A stretch of 64,000 bases of DNA from Omphiscola glabra (taxonomy: Eukaryota; Mollusca; Gastropoda; Lymnaeidae): assembly GCA_964017045.1 (NCBI GenBank), contig OZ024806.1, positions 22,615,088-22,679,087 of the forward strand, written 5' to 3'. The notes below the pieces were generated by a model, which saw only the letters and a list, made by a program, of their open reading frames with translations, was not told where the DNA came from and ran no database searches. A program made the position numbers and the translations under genes. Each line of letters opens with the position of its first letter. Within the stretch, counting starts at the first letter, position 1. Below are positions 41,401-56,400 of this stretch, piece by piece.

Positions 41401-44400
41401 CTTTTTCTATCTGATTTTAAACTTTGTGTCCAGGTTTACAATGAGGGAGACTCCGTTCCTTCAGAAGACTGCAACACTTGTACATGTAGATCTGGCAAAG
41501 TGATCTGCACCGACTTAATTTGTCCTCCCACATGTACAGTCAATGGAATTGTGAGTTGAATGTTTACTTTTCTTTGCCAGGAAACAATGGAGTTAGTCAA
41601 TTTTTTAAAAAGATTAACATAAATGTTTATCAAAATATTCCATCTACGCACAAAGCCACGCTTTTTGTTTGTAACATTGTATTAAATGTATTTTGTTCCT
41701 CCTTTTACTCAGTTCATCGTACTTTAGTTGGTCTGCTTTGTTCAGTGACCGGTTGAAGAAGGTTGGGTAAGGGAGCTCAGATAAGAAGTGTAGAATTTTC
41801 GGGACGGTTAACCGAAAGAGGTTAGATTCGCAACACCATAAGGAGAGTAGATTTTGAAAAATATTTAAAATGTTTTATAATTAAATACAAACTACCGCGT
41901 TCTTAAAATTGTTAACTCTTCATGGTCATACTAATGGTGCACTCTTCGTCAATTATTTTCAAATCGAAATCTATTGTATTTTCTAGAAATGTGTTACTTT
42001 GTGCAATATTCTGCTGGTTAACATATCATGTATAAGAGTTATGAAATACATACGGAGGCCTACATTAATTTCTTAACTGCGATTTTCTTCTTCTCTTTTT
42101 AATATCGCAATAAAAAAACTTCTTGCTAATATAAAAGAATTAAACTAAAAAAAAAATAAAAAAAACTCTACATCTGTATTTAATTTGAATTTCAAAAAAA
42201 AAAGAAGACAAAGCAACTTTTTTCTTAAAATAATTGTATAATTTAAAATCTACTCCATTTAGATCTCTTTTAAAAATCTTTCTTGGAAATTAAATTTTGA
42301 ATGAAGCGAATGATTGAAGGAGTGTTCAAATGTTTGCACCGTTCCCGAATAGTTTTTAAAACTCCTGACGACTATCTGAACAACATTTTGGGAAATTTCA
42401 TTTTCTATCATTTTGAAGTTATTATTTTTTTATATGTCAAAGTAATAATTGTATTTCCCTTTTTTCTGTCCAGTGATTTATTTATTGGTAATTTAATTTG
42501 GCAATAATTGCAAAGTAAAGATTTTTATGATGCAAACATGAATAAGTATTTAAGTTATGACTATATTTAATTTTTATTAGGATATTAACTGATGCCATTT
42601 TGTCAACTTTTTCTATCTGATTTTAAACTTTGTGTCCAGGTTTACAATGAGGGAGACTCCGTTCCTTCAGAAGACTGCAACACTTGTACATGTAGATCTG
42701 GCAAAGTGATCTGCACCGACTTAATTTGTCCTCCCACATGTACAGTCAATGGAATTGTGAGTTGAATGTTTACTTTTCTTTGCCAGGAAACAATGGAGTT
42801 AGTCAATTTTTTAAAAAGATTAACATAAATGTTTATCAAAATATTCCATCTACGCACAAAGCCACACTTTTTGTTTGTAACATTGTATTAAATGTATTTT
42901 GTTCCTCCTTTTACTCAGTTCATCGTAGTTTAGTTGGTCTGCTTTGTTCAGTGACCGGTGGAAGAAGGTTGGGTAAGGGAGCTCAGATAAGAAGTGTAAA
43001 AAAACGTCTTGCTAATATAAAAGAATTAAACTAAAAAATTTAAAAAAACTCTACATCTGTATTTAATTTGAATTTCAAAAAAAGAAGACCAAGCGACTTT
43101 TTTCTTAAAATAATTGTATAATTTAAAATCTACTCCATTTAGATCTTTTTAAAAATATTTCTTGGAAATTAGATTTTGAATGAAGCGAATGATTGAAGGT
43201 GTGTTCAAATGTTTGCACCGTTCCCGAATAGTTTTTAAAACTGTTGACGACTATCTGAACAACATTTTGGGAAATTTCATTTTCTATCATTTTGAAGTTA
43301 TTATTTTTTTATATATTGTATTTCCCTTTTTTCTGTCCAGTGATTTATTTATTGGTAATTTAATTGGGCAATAATTGCAAAGTAAAGATTTTTATGATGC
43401 AAACATGAATAAGTATTTAAGTTATGACTATATTTAATTTTTATTAGGATATTAACTGATGCCATTTAGTCAACTTTTTCTATCTGATTTTAAACTTTGT
43501 GTCCAGGTTTACAATGAGGGAGACTCCGTTCCTTCAGAAGACTGCAACACTTGTACATGTAGATCTGGCAAAGTGATCTGCACCGACTTAATTTGTCCTC
43601 CCACATGTACAGTCAATGGAATTGTGAGTTGAATGTTTACTTTTCTTTGCCAGGAAACAATGGAGTTAGTCAATTTTTTAAAAAGATTAACATAAATGTT
43701 TATCAAAATATTCCATCTACGCACAAAGCCACACTTTTTGTTTGTAACATTGTATTAAATGTATTTTGTTCCTCCTTTTACTCAGTTCATCGTAGTTTAG
43801 TTGGTCTGCTTTGTTCAGTGACCGGTGGAAGAAGGTTGGGTAAGGGAGCTCAGATAAGAAGTGTAGAATTTTTGGGACGGTTAACCGAAAGAGGTTAGAT
43901 TCGCAACACCATAAGGAGAGTAGATTTTGAAAAATATTTAAAATGTTTTATAATTAAATACAAACTACCGCGTTCTTAAAATTGTTAACTCTTCATGGTC
44001 ATACTAATGGTGCACTCTTCGTCAATTATTTTCAAATCAAAATCTATTGTATTTTCTTGAAATGTGTTACTTTGTGCAATAGTCTGCTGGTTAACATATC
44101 ATTTATAAGAGTTATGAAATACATACGGAGGCCTACATTAATTTCTTAACTGCGCTTTTCTTCTTCTCTTTTTAATATCGCAATAACAAAAAAGTCTTGC
44201 TAATATAAAAGAATTAAACTAAAAAATTTAAAAAAACTCTACATCTGTATTTAATTTGAATTTCAAAAAAAGAAGACAAAGCAACTTTTTTCTTAAAATA
44301 ATTGTATAATTTAAAATCTACTCCATTTAGATCTTTTTAAAAATCTTTCTTGGAAAATAAATTTTGAATGAAGCGAATGATTGAAGGAGTGTTCAAATGT

Positions 44401-47400
44401 TTGCACCGTTCCCGAATAGTTTTTAAAACTGCTGACGACTATCTGAACAACATTTTGGGAAATTTCATTTTCTATCATTTTGAAGTTATTATTTTTTTAT
44501 ATGTCAAAGTAATAATTGTATTTCCCTTTTTTCTGTCCACTGATATATATATTGGTAATTTAATTGGGCAATAATTGCAAAGTAAAGATTTTTATGATGC
44601 AAACATGAATAATTATTTAAGTTATGACTATATTTAATTTTTATTAGGATATTAACTAAATTAACTGATGCCATTTTGTCAACTTTTTCTATCTGATTTT
44701 AAACTTTGTGTCCAGGTTTACAATGAGGGAGACTCCGTTCCTTCAGAAGACTGCAACACTTGTACATGTAGATCTGGCAAAGTGATCTGCACCGACTTAA
44801 TTTGTCCTCCCACATGTACAGTCAATGGAATTGTGAGTTGAATGTTTACTTTTCTTTGCCAGGAAACAATGGAGTTAGTCAATTTTTTAAAAAGATTAAC
44901 ATAAATGTTTATCAAAATATTCCATCTACGCACAAAGCCACGCTTTTTGTTTGTAACATTGTATTAAATGTATTTTGTTCCTCCTTTTACTCAGTTCATC
45001 GTACTTTAGTTGGTCTGCTTTGTTCAGTGACCGGTTGAAGAAGGTTGGGTAAGGGAGCTCAGATAAGAAGTGTAGAATTTTCGGGACGGTTAACCGAAAG
45101 AGGTTAGATTCGCAACACCATAAGGAGAGTAGATTTTGAAAAATATTTAAAATGTTTTATAACTAAATACAAACTACCGCGTTCTTAAAATGGTTAACTC
45201 TTCATGGTCATACTAATGGTGCACTCTTCGTCAATTATTTTCAAATCGAAATCTATTGTATTTTCTTGAAATGTGTTACTTTCTGCAATATTCTGCTGGT
45301 TAACATATCATTTATAAGAGTTATGAAATACATACGGAGGCCTACATTTATTTCTTAACTGCGCTTTTCTTCTTCTATTTTAATATTGCAATAAAAAAAC
45401 GTCTTGCTAATATAAAAGAATTAAACTAAAAAAAATTAAAAAAAACTCTACATCTGTATTTAATTTGAATTTCAAAAAAAAAGAAGACAAAGCAACTTTT
45501 TTCTTAAAATAATTGTATAATTTAAAATCTACTCCATTTAGATCTTTTTAAAAATATTTCTTGGAAATTAAAGTTTGAATGAAGTGAATGATTGAAGGAG
45601 TGTTCAAATGTTTGCACCGTTGCCGAATAGTTTTTAAAACTGCTGACGCCTATCTGAACAACATTTTGGGAAATTTCATTTTCTATCATTTTGAAGTTAT
45701 TATTTTTTGATATGTCAAAGTAATAATTGTATTTCCCTTTTTTCTGTTCAGTGATTTATTTATTGGTAATTTAATATGGCAATAATTTCAAAGTAAAGAT
45801 TTGTATGATGCAATCATGAATTAGTATTTAAGTTATGACTATATTTAATTTTTATTAGGATATTAACTGATGCCATTTTGTCAACTTTTTCTATCTGATT
45901 TTAAACTTTGTGTCCAGGTTTACAATGAGGGAGACTCCGTTCCTTCAGAAGACTGCAACACTTGTACATGTAGATCTGGCAAAGTGATCTGCACCGACTT
46001 AATTTGTCCTCCCACATGTACAGTCAATGGAATTGTGAGTTGAATGTTTACTATTCTTTGCCAGGAAACAATGGAGTTAGTCAATTTTTTAAAAAGATTA
46101 ACATAAATGTTTATCAAAATATTCCATGTACGCACAAAGCCACGCTGTTTGTTTGTAACATTGTATTAAATGTATTTTGTTCCTCCTTTTACTCAGTTCA
46201 TCGTAGTTTAGTTGGTCTGCTTTGTTCAGTGACCGGTGGAAGAAGGTTGGGTAAGGGAGCTCAGATAAGAAGTGTAGAATTTTCAGGACGGTTAACCGAA
46301 AGAGGTTAGATTCGCAACACCATAAGGAGAGTAGATTTTGAAAAATATTTTAAATGTTTTATAATTAAATATAAACTACCGCGTTCTTAAAATGGTTAAC
46401 TCTTCAAGGTCATTCTAATGGTGCACTCTTTGTCAATTATTTTCAAATCGAAATCTATTGTATTTTCTTGAAATGTGTTACTTTGTGCAATAGTCTGCTG
46501 GTTAACATATCATTTATAAGAGTTATGAAATACATACGGAGGCCTACATTAATTTCTTAACTGCGCTTTTCTTCTTCTCTTTTTAAAATTGCAATGAAAA
46601 AAAGTATTGCTAATATAAAAGAATTAAACTAAAAAAATTTAAAAAAACTCTACATCTGTATTTAATTTGAATTTCAAAAAAAGAAGACAAAGCAAAATTT
46701 TTCTTAAAATAATTGTATAATTTAAAATCTACTCCATTTAGATCTTTTTAAAAATATTTCTTGGAAATTAAATTTTGAATGAAGCGAATGATTGAAGGAG
46801 TGTTCAACTGTTTGCACCGTTCCCGAATAGTTTTTAAAACTGCTGACGACTATCTGAACAACATTTTGGGAAATTTCATTTTCTATCATTTCGAAGTTAT
46901 TATTTTTTTATATGTCAAAGTAATAATTGTATTTCTCTTTTTTCTGTCCAGTGATTTATTTATTGGTAATTTAATTGGGCAATAATTGCAAAGTAAAGAT
47001 TTTTATGATGCAAACATGAATTAGTATTTAAGTTATGACTATATTTAATTTTTATTAGGATATTAACTGATGCCATTTTGTCAACTTTGTCTATCTGATT
47101 TTAAACTTTGTGTCCAGGTTTACAATGAGGGAGACTCCGTTCCTTCAGAAGACTGCAACACTTGTACATGTAGATCTGGCAAAGTAATCTGCACCGACTT
47201 AATTTGTCCTCCCACATGCACAGTCAATGGAATTGTGAGTTGAATGTTTACTATTCTTTGCCAGGAAACAATGGAGTTAGTCAATTTTTTAAAAAGATTA
47301 ACATAAATGTTTATCAAAATATTCCATCTACGCACAAAGCCACGCTGTTTGTTTGTAACATTGTATTAAATGTATTTTGTTCCTCCTTTTACTCAGTTCA

Positions 47401-50400
47401 TCGTAGTTTAGTTGGTCTGCTTTGTTCAGTGACCGGTGGAAAAAGGTTGGGTAAGGGAGCTCAGATAAGAAGTGTAGAATTTTCGGGACGGTTAACCAAA
47501 AGAGGTTAGATTCGCAACACCATAAGGAGAGTAGATTTTGAAAAATATTTAAAATGTTTTATAATTAAATACAAACTACCGCGTTCTTAAAATGGTTAAC
47601 TCTTCATGGTCATACTAATGGTGCACTCTTCGTCAATTATTTTCAAATCGAAATCTATTGTATTTTCTTGAAATGTGTTACTTTGTGCAATAGTCTGCTG
47701 GTTAACATATCATTTATAAGAGTTATGAAATACATACGGAGGCCTTCATTAATTTCTTAACTGCGCTTTTCTTCTTCTCTTTTTAATATCGCAATAAAAA
47801 AAACGTCTTGCTAATATAAAAGAATTAAACTAAAAAAAATAAAAAAAACTCTACATCTGTATTTAATTTGAATTTCAAAAAAAGAAGACAAAGCAACTTT
47901 TTTCTTAAAATAATTGTATAATTTAAAATCTACTCCATTTAGATCTTTTTAAAAATATTTCTTGGAAATTAAATTTTGAATGAAGCGAATGATTGAAGGA
48001 GTGTTCAAATGTTTGCACCGTTCCCGAATAGTTTTTAAAACTGCTGACGACTATCTGAACAACATTTTGGGAAATTTCATTTTCTATCATTTTGAAGTTA
48101 TTATTTTTTTATATGTCAAAGTAATAATTGTATTTCTCTTTTTTCTGTCCAGTGATTTATTTATTGGTATTTAATATGGCAATAATTTCAAAGTAAAGAT
48201 TTGTATGATGCAAACATGAATTAGTATTTAAGTTATGACTGTATTTAATTTTTATTAGGATATTAACTGATGCCATTTTGTCAACTTTTTCTATCTGATT
48301 TTAAACTTTGTGTCCAGGTTTACAATGAGGGAGACTCCGTTCCTTCAGAAGACTGCAACACTTGTACATGTAGATCTGGCAAAGTAATCTGCACCGACTT
48401 AATTTGTCCTCCCACATGTACAGTCAATGGAATTGTGAGTTGAATGTTTACTATTCTTTGCCAGGAAACAATGGAGTTAGTCAATTTTTTAAGAAGATTA
48501 ACATAAATGTTTATCAAAATATTCAATCTACGCACAAAGCCACGCTGTTTGTTTGTAACATTGTATTAAATGTATTTTGTTCCTCCTTTTACTCAGTTCA
48601 TCGTAGTTTAGTTGGTCTGCTTTGTTCAGTGACCGGTGGAAAAAGGTTGGGTAAGGGAGCTCAGATAAGAAGTGTAGAATTTTCGGGACGGTTAACCAAA
48701 AGAGGTTAGATTCGCAACACCATAAGGAGAGTAGATTTTGAAAAATATTTAAAATGTTTTATAATTAAATACAAACTACCGCGTTCTTAAAATAGTTAAC
48801 TCTTCATGGTCATACTAATGGTGCACTCTTCGTCAATTATTTTCAAATCGAAATCTATTGTATTTTCTTTAAATGTGTTACTTTGTGCAATAGTCTGCTG
48901 GTTAACATATCATTTATAAAAGTTATGAAATACATACGGAGGCCTACATTAATTTCTTAACTGCGCTTTTCTTCTTCTCTTTTTAATATCGCAATAAAAA
49001 AACGTCTTGCTAATATAAAAGAATTAAACTAAAAAAATTTAAAAAAAACTCTACATCTGTATTTAATTTGAATTTCAAAAAAAAAAGAAGACAAAGCAAC
49101 TTTTTTCTTAAAATAATTGTATAATTTAAAATCTACTCCATTTAGATCTTTTTAAAAATATTTCTTGGAAATTAAATTTTGAATGAAGCGAATGATTGAA
49201 GGAGTGTTCAACTGTTTGCACCGTTCCCGAATAGTTTTTAAAACTGCTGACAACTATCTGAACAACATTTTGAGAAATTTCATTTTCTATCATTTCGAAG
49301 TTATTATTTTTTTATATGTCAAAGTAATAATTGTATTTCTCTTTTTTCTGTCCAGTGATTTATTTATTGGTACTTTAATATGGCAATAATTTCAAAGTAA
49401 AGATTTGTATGATGCAAACATGAATTAGTATTTAAGTTATGACTACATTTAATTTTTATTAGGATATTAACTGATGCCATTTTGTCAACTTTTTATATCT
49501 GATTTTAAACTTTGTGTCCAGGTTTACAATGAGGGAGACTCCGTTCCTTCAGAAGACTGCAACACTTGTACATGTAGATCTGGCAAAGTAATCTGCACCG
49601 ACTTAATTTGTCCTCCCACATGTACAGTCAATGGAATTGTGAGTTGAATGTTTACTATTCTTTGCCAGGAAACAATGGAGTTAGTCAATTTTTTAAAAAG
49701 ATTAACATAAATGTTTATCAAAATATTCAATCTACGCACAAAGCCACGCTGTTTGTTTGTAACATTGTATTAAATGTATTTTGTTCCTCCTTTTACTCAG
49801 TTCATCGTAGTTTAGTTGGTCTGCTTTGTTCAGTGACCGGTGGAAAAAGGTTGGGTAAGGGAGCTCAGATAAGAAGTGTAGAATTTTCGGGACGGTTAAC
49901 CGAAAGAGGTTAGATTCGCAACACCATAAGGAGAGTAGATTTTGAAAAATATTTAAAATGTTTTATAATTAAATACAAACCTACCGCGTTCTTAAAATGG
50001 TTAATTCTTCATGGTCTTACTAATGGTGCACTCTTCGTCAATTATTTTCAAATCGAAATCTATTGTATTTTCTTTAAATGTGTTACTTTGTGCAATAGTC
50101 TGCTGGTTAACATATCATTTATAAAAGTTATGAAATACATACGGAGGCCTACATTAATTTCTTAACTGCGCTTTTCTTCTTCTCTTTTTAATATCGCAAT
50201 AAAAAAACGTCTTGCTAATATAAAAGAATTAAACTAAAAAAATTTAAAAAAAACTCTACATCTGTATTTAATTTGAATTTCAAAAAAAAAAGAAGACAAA
50301 GCAACTTTTTTCTTAAAATAATTGTATAATTTAAAATCTACTCCATTTAGATCTTTTTAAAAATATTTCTTGGAAATTAAATTTTGAATGAAGCGAATGA

Positions 50401-53400
50401 TTGAAGGAGTGTTCAAATGTTTGCACCGTTCCCGAATAGTTTTTAAAACTGCTGACGACTATCTGAAAAACATTTTGGGAAATTTCATTTTCTATCATTT
50501 TGAAGTTCATATTTTTTTATATGTCAAAGTAATAATTGTATTTCTCTTTTTTCTGTCCAGTGATTTATTTATTGGTAATTTAATTGGGCAATAATTGCAA
50601 AGTAAGGATTTTTACAATGCAAACATGAAGTAGTATTTAAGTTATGACTATATTTAATTTTTATTAGGATATTAACTGATGCCATTTTGTCAACTTTTTC
50701 TATCTGATTTTAAACTTTGTGTCCAGGTTTACAATGAGGGAGACTCCGTTCCTTCAGAAGACTGCAACACTTGTACATGTAGTTCTGGCAAAGTGATCTG
50801 CACCGACTTAATTTGTCCTCCCACATGTACAGTCAATGGAATTGTGAGTTGAATGTTTACTTTTCTTTGCCAGGAAACAATGGAGTTAGTCAATTTTTTA
50901 AAAAGATTAACATAAATGTTTATCAAAATATTCCATCTACGCACAAAGCCACGCTGTTTGTTTGTAACATTGTATTAAATGTATTTTGTTCCTCCTTTTA
51001 CTCAGTTCATCGTAGTTTAGTTGGTCTGCTTTGTTTAGTGACCGGTGGAAGAAGGTTGGGTAAGGGAGCTCAGATAAGAAGTGTAGATTTTTCAGGACGG
51101 TTAACCGAAAGAGGTTAGATTCGCAATACCATAAGGAGAGTAGATTTTGAAAAATATTTAAAATGTATTATAATTAAATACAAACTACCGCGTTCTTAAA
51201 ATGGTTAACTCTTCATGGTCATACTAATGGTGCACTCTTCGTCAATTATTTTCAAATCGAAATCTATTGTATTTTCTTGAAATGTGTTACTTTGTGCAAT
51301 AGTCTGCTGGTTAACATATCATTTATAAGAGTTATGAAATACATACGGAGGCCTACATTAATTTCTTAACTGCGCTTTTCTTCTTCTCTTTTTAATATCG
51401 CAATAAAAAAAACGTCTTGCTAATATAAAAGAATTAAACTAAAAAATTAAAAAAAACTCTACATCTGTATTTAATTTGAATTTCAAAAAAAGAAGACAAA
51501 GCGACTTTTTTCTTAAAATAATTGTATAATTTAAAATCTACTCCAATTAGATCTTTTTAAAAATCTTTCTTGGAAATTAAATTTTGAATGAAGCGAATGA
51601 TTGAAGGAGTGTTCAAATGTTTGCACCGTTCCCGAATAGTTTTTAAAACTGCTGACGACTATCTGAACAACATTTTGGGAAATTTCATTTTCTATCATTT
51701 TGAAGTTATTATTTTTTATATGTCAAAGTAATAATTGTATTTCTCTTTTTTCTGTCCAGTGATTTATTTATTGGTAATTTAATTGGGCAATAATTGCAAA
51801 GTAAGGATTTTTACGATGCAAACATGAATTAGTATTTAAGTTATGACTATATTTAATTTTTATTAGGATATTAACTGATGCCATTTTGTCAACTTTTTCT
51901 ATCTGATTTTAAACTTTGTGTCCAGGTTTACAATGAGGGAGACTCCGTTCCTTCAGAAGACTGCAACACTTGTACATGTAGTTCTGGCAAAGTGATCTGC
52001 ACCGACTTAATTTGTCCTCCCACATGTACAGTCAATGGAATTGTGAGTTGAATGTTTACTTTTCTTTGCCAGGAAACAATGGAGTTAGTCAATTTTTTAA
52101 AAAGATTAACATAAATGTTTATCAAAATATTCCATCTACGCACAAAGCCACGCTGTTTGTTTGTAACATTGTATTAAATGTATTTTGTTCCTCCTTTTAC
52201 TCAGTTCATCGTAGTTTAGTTGGTCTGCTTTGTTCAGTGACCGGTGGAAGAAGGTTGGGTAAGGGAGCTCAGATAAGAAGTGTAGATTTTTCGGGACGGT
52301 TAACCGAAAGAGGTTAGATTCGCAATACCATAAGGAGAGTAGATTTTGAAAAATATTTAAAATGTATTATAATTAAATACAAACTACCGCGTTCTTAAAA
52401 TGGTTAACTCTTCATGGTCATACTAATGGTGCACTCTTCGTCAATTATTTTCAAATCGAAATTTATTGTATTTTCTTGAAATGTGTTACTTTGTGCAATA
52501 GTCTGCTGGTTAACATATCATTTATAAGAGTTATGAAATACATACGGAGGCCTACATTAATTTCTTAACTGTGCTTTTCTTCTTCTCTTTTTAATATCGC
52601 AATAAAAAAAACGTCTTGCTAATATAAAAGAATTAAACTAAAAAATTAAAAAAAACTCTACATCTCTATTTAATTTGAATTTCAAAAAAAGAAGACAAAG
52701 CGACTTTTTTCTTAAAATAATTGTATAATTTAAAATCTACTCCATTTAGATCTTTTTAAAAATCTTTCTTGGAAATTAAATTTTGAATGAAGCGAATGAT
52801 TGAAGGAGTGTCCAAATGTTTGCACCGTTCCCGAATAGTTTTTAAAACTGCTGACGACTATCTGAACAATATTTTGGGAAATTTCATTTTCCATAATTTT
52901 GAAGTTATTATTTTTTTATATGTCAAAGTAATAATTGTATTTCCCTTTTTTCTGTCCAGTGATTTATTTATTGGTAATTTAATTGGGCAATAATTTCAAA
53001 GTAAAGATTTGTATGATGCAAACATGAATTAGTATTTAAGTTATGACTATATTTAATTTTTATTAGGATATTAACTGATGCCATTTTGTCAACTTTTTCT
53101 ATCTGATTTTAAACTTTGTGTCCAGGTTTACAATGAGGGAGACTCCGTTCCTTCAGAAGACTGCAACACTTGTACATGTAGATCTGGCAAAGTAATCTGC
53201 ACCGACTTAATTTGTCCTCCCACATGTACAGTCAATGGAATTGTGAGTTGAATGTTTACTATTCTTTGCCAGGAAACAATGGAGTTAGTCAATTTTTTAA
53301 AAAGATTAACATAAATGTTTATCAAAATATTCAATCTACGCACAAAGCCACGCTGTTTGTTTGTAACATTGTATTAAATGTATTTTGTTCCTCCTTTTAC

Positions 53401-56400
53401 TCAGTTCATCGTAGTTTAGTTGGTCTGCTTTGTTCAGTGACCGGTGGAAAAAGGTTGGGTAAGGGAGCTCAGATAAGAAGTGTAGAATTTTCGGGACGGT
53501 TAACCGAAAGAGGTTAGATTCGCAACACCATAAGGAGAGTAGATTTTGAAAAATATTTAAAATGTTTTATAATTAAATACAAACCTACCGCGTTCTTAAA
53601 ATGGTTAATTCTTCATGGTCTTACTAATGGTGCACTCTTCGTCAATTATTTTCAAATCGAAATCTATTGTATTTTCTTTAAATGTGTTACTTTGTGCAAT
53701 AGTCTGCTGGTTAACATATCATTTATAAAAGTTATGAAATACATACGGAGGCCTACATTAATTTCTTAACTGCGCTTTTCTTCTTCTCTTTTTAATATCG
53801 CAATAAAAAAACGTCTTGCTAATATAAAAGAATTAAACTAAAAAAATTTAAAAAAAACTCTACATCTGTATTTAATTTGAATTTCAAAAAAAAAAGAAGA
53901 CAAAGCAACTTTTTTCTTAAAATAATTGTATAATTTAAAATCTACTCCATTTAGATCTTTTTAAAAATATTTCTTGGAAATTAAATTTTGAATGAAGCGA
54001 ATGATTGAAGGAGTGTTCAACTGTTTGCACCGTTCCCGAATAGTTTTTAAAACTGCTGACGACTATCTGAACAACATTTTGAGAAATTTCATTTTCTATC
54101 ATTTCGAAGTTATTATTTTTTTATATGTCAAAGTAATAATTGTATTTCTCTTTTTTCTGTCCAGTGATTTATTTATTGGTACTTTAATATGGCAATAATT
54201 TCAAAGTAAAGATTTGTATGATGCAAACATGAATTAGTATTTAAGTTATGACTACATTTAATTTTTATTAGGATATTAACTGATGCCATTTTGTCAACTT
54301 TTTATATCTGATTTTAAACTTTGTGTCCAGGTTTACAATGAGGGAGACTCCGTTCCTTCAGAAGACTGCAACACTTGTACATGTAGATCTGGCAAAGTAA
54401 TCTGCACCGACTTAATTTGTCCTCCCACATGTACAGTCAATGGAATTGTGAGTTGAATGTTTACTATTCTTTGCCAGGAAACAATGGAGTTAGTCAATTT
54501 TTTAAAAAGATTAACATAAATGTTTATCAAAATATTCAATCTACGCACAAAGCCACGCTGTTTGTTTGTAACATTGTATTAAATGTATTTTGTTCCTCCT
54601 TTTACTCAGTTCATCGTAGTTTAGTTGGTCTGCTTTGTTCAGTGACCGGTGGAAAAAGGTTGGGTAAGGGAGCTCAGATAAGAAGTGTAGAATTTTCGGG
54701 ACGGTTAACCGAAAGAGGTTAGATTCGCAACACCATAAGGAGAGTAGATTTTGAAAAATATTTAAAATGTTTTATAATTAAATACAAACCTACCGCGTTC
54801 TTAAAATGGTTAATTCTTCATGGTCTTACTAATGGTGCACTCTTCGTCAATTATTTTCAAATCGAAATCTATTGTATTTTCTTTAAATGTGTTACTTTGT
54901 GCAATAGTCTGCTGGTTAACATATCATTTATAAAAGTTATGAAATACATACGGAGGCCTACATTAATTTCTTAACTGCGCTTTTCTTCTTCTCTTTTTAA
55001 TATCGCAATAAAAAAACGTCTTGCTAATATAAAAGAATTAAACTAAAAAAATTTAAAAAAAACTCTACATCTGTATTTAATTTGAATTTCAAAAAAAAAA
55101 GAAGACAAAGCAACTTTTTTCTTAAAATAATTGTATAATTTAAAATCTACTCCATTTAGATCTTTTTAAAAATATTTCTTGGAAATTAAATTTTGAATGA
55201 AGCGAATGATTGAAGGAGTGTTCAAATGTTTGCACCGTTCCCGAATAGTTTTTAAAACTGCTGACGACTATCTGAAAAACATTTTGGGAAATTTCATTTT
55301 CTATCATTTTGAAGTTCATATTTTTTTATATGTCAAAGTAATAATTGTATTTCTCTTTTTTCTGTCCAGTGATTTATTTATTGGTAATTTAATTGGGCAA
55401 TAATTGCAAAGTAAGGATTTTTACAATGCAAACATGAAGTAGTATTTAAGTTATGACTATATTTAATTTTTATTAGGATATTAACTGATGCCATTTTGTC
55501 AACTTTTTCTATCTGATTTTAAACTTTGTGTCCAGGTTTACAATGAGGGAGACTCCGTTCCTTCAGAAGACTGCAACACTTGTACATGTAGTTCTGGCAA
55601 AGTGATCTGCACCGACTTAATTTGTCCTCCCACATGTACAGTCAATGGAATTGTGAGTTGAATGTTTACTTTTCTTTGCCAGGAAACAATGGAGTTAGTC
55701 AATTTTTTAAAAAGATTAACATAAATGTTTATCAAAATATTCCATCTACGCACAAAGCCACGCTGTTTGTTTGTAACATTGTATTAAATGTATTTTGTTC
55801 CTCCTTTTACTCAGTTCATCGTAGTTTAGTTGGTCTGCTTTGTTTAGTGACCGGTGGAAGAAGGTTGGGTAAGGGAGCTCAGATAAGAAGTGTAGATTTT
55901 TCAGGACGGTTAACCGAAAGAGGTTAGATTCGCAATACCATAAGGAGAGTAGATTTTGAAAAATATTTAAAATGTATTATAATTAAATACAAACTACCGC
56001 GTTCTTAAAATGGTTAACTCTTCATGGTCATACTAATGGTGCACTCTTCGTCAATTATTTTCAAATCGAAATCTATTGTATTTTCTTGAAATGTGTTACT
56101 TTGTGCAATAGTCTGCTGGTTAACATATCATTTATAAGAGTTATGAAATACATACGGAGGCCTACATTAATTTCTTAACTGCGCTTTTCTTCTTCTCTTT
56201 TTAATATCGCAATAAAAAAAACGTCTTGCTAATATAAAAGAATTAAACTAAAAAATTAAAAAAAACTCTACATCTGTATTTAATTTGAATTTCAAAAAAA
56301 GAAGACAAAGCGACTTTTTTCTTAAAATAATTGTATAATTTAAAATCTACTCCAATTAGATCTTTTTAAAAATCTTTCTTGGAAATTAAATTTTGAATGA

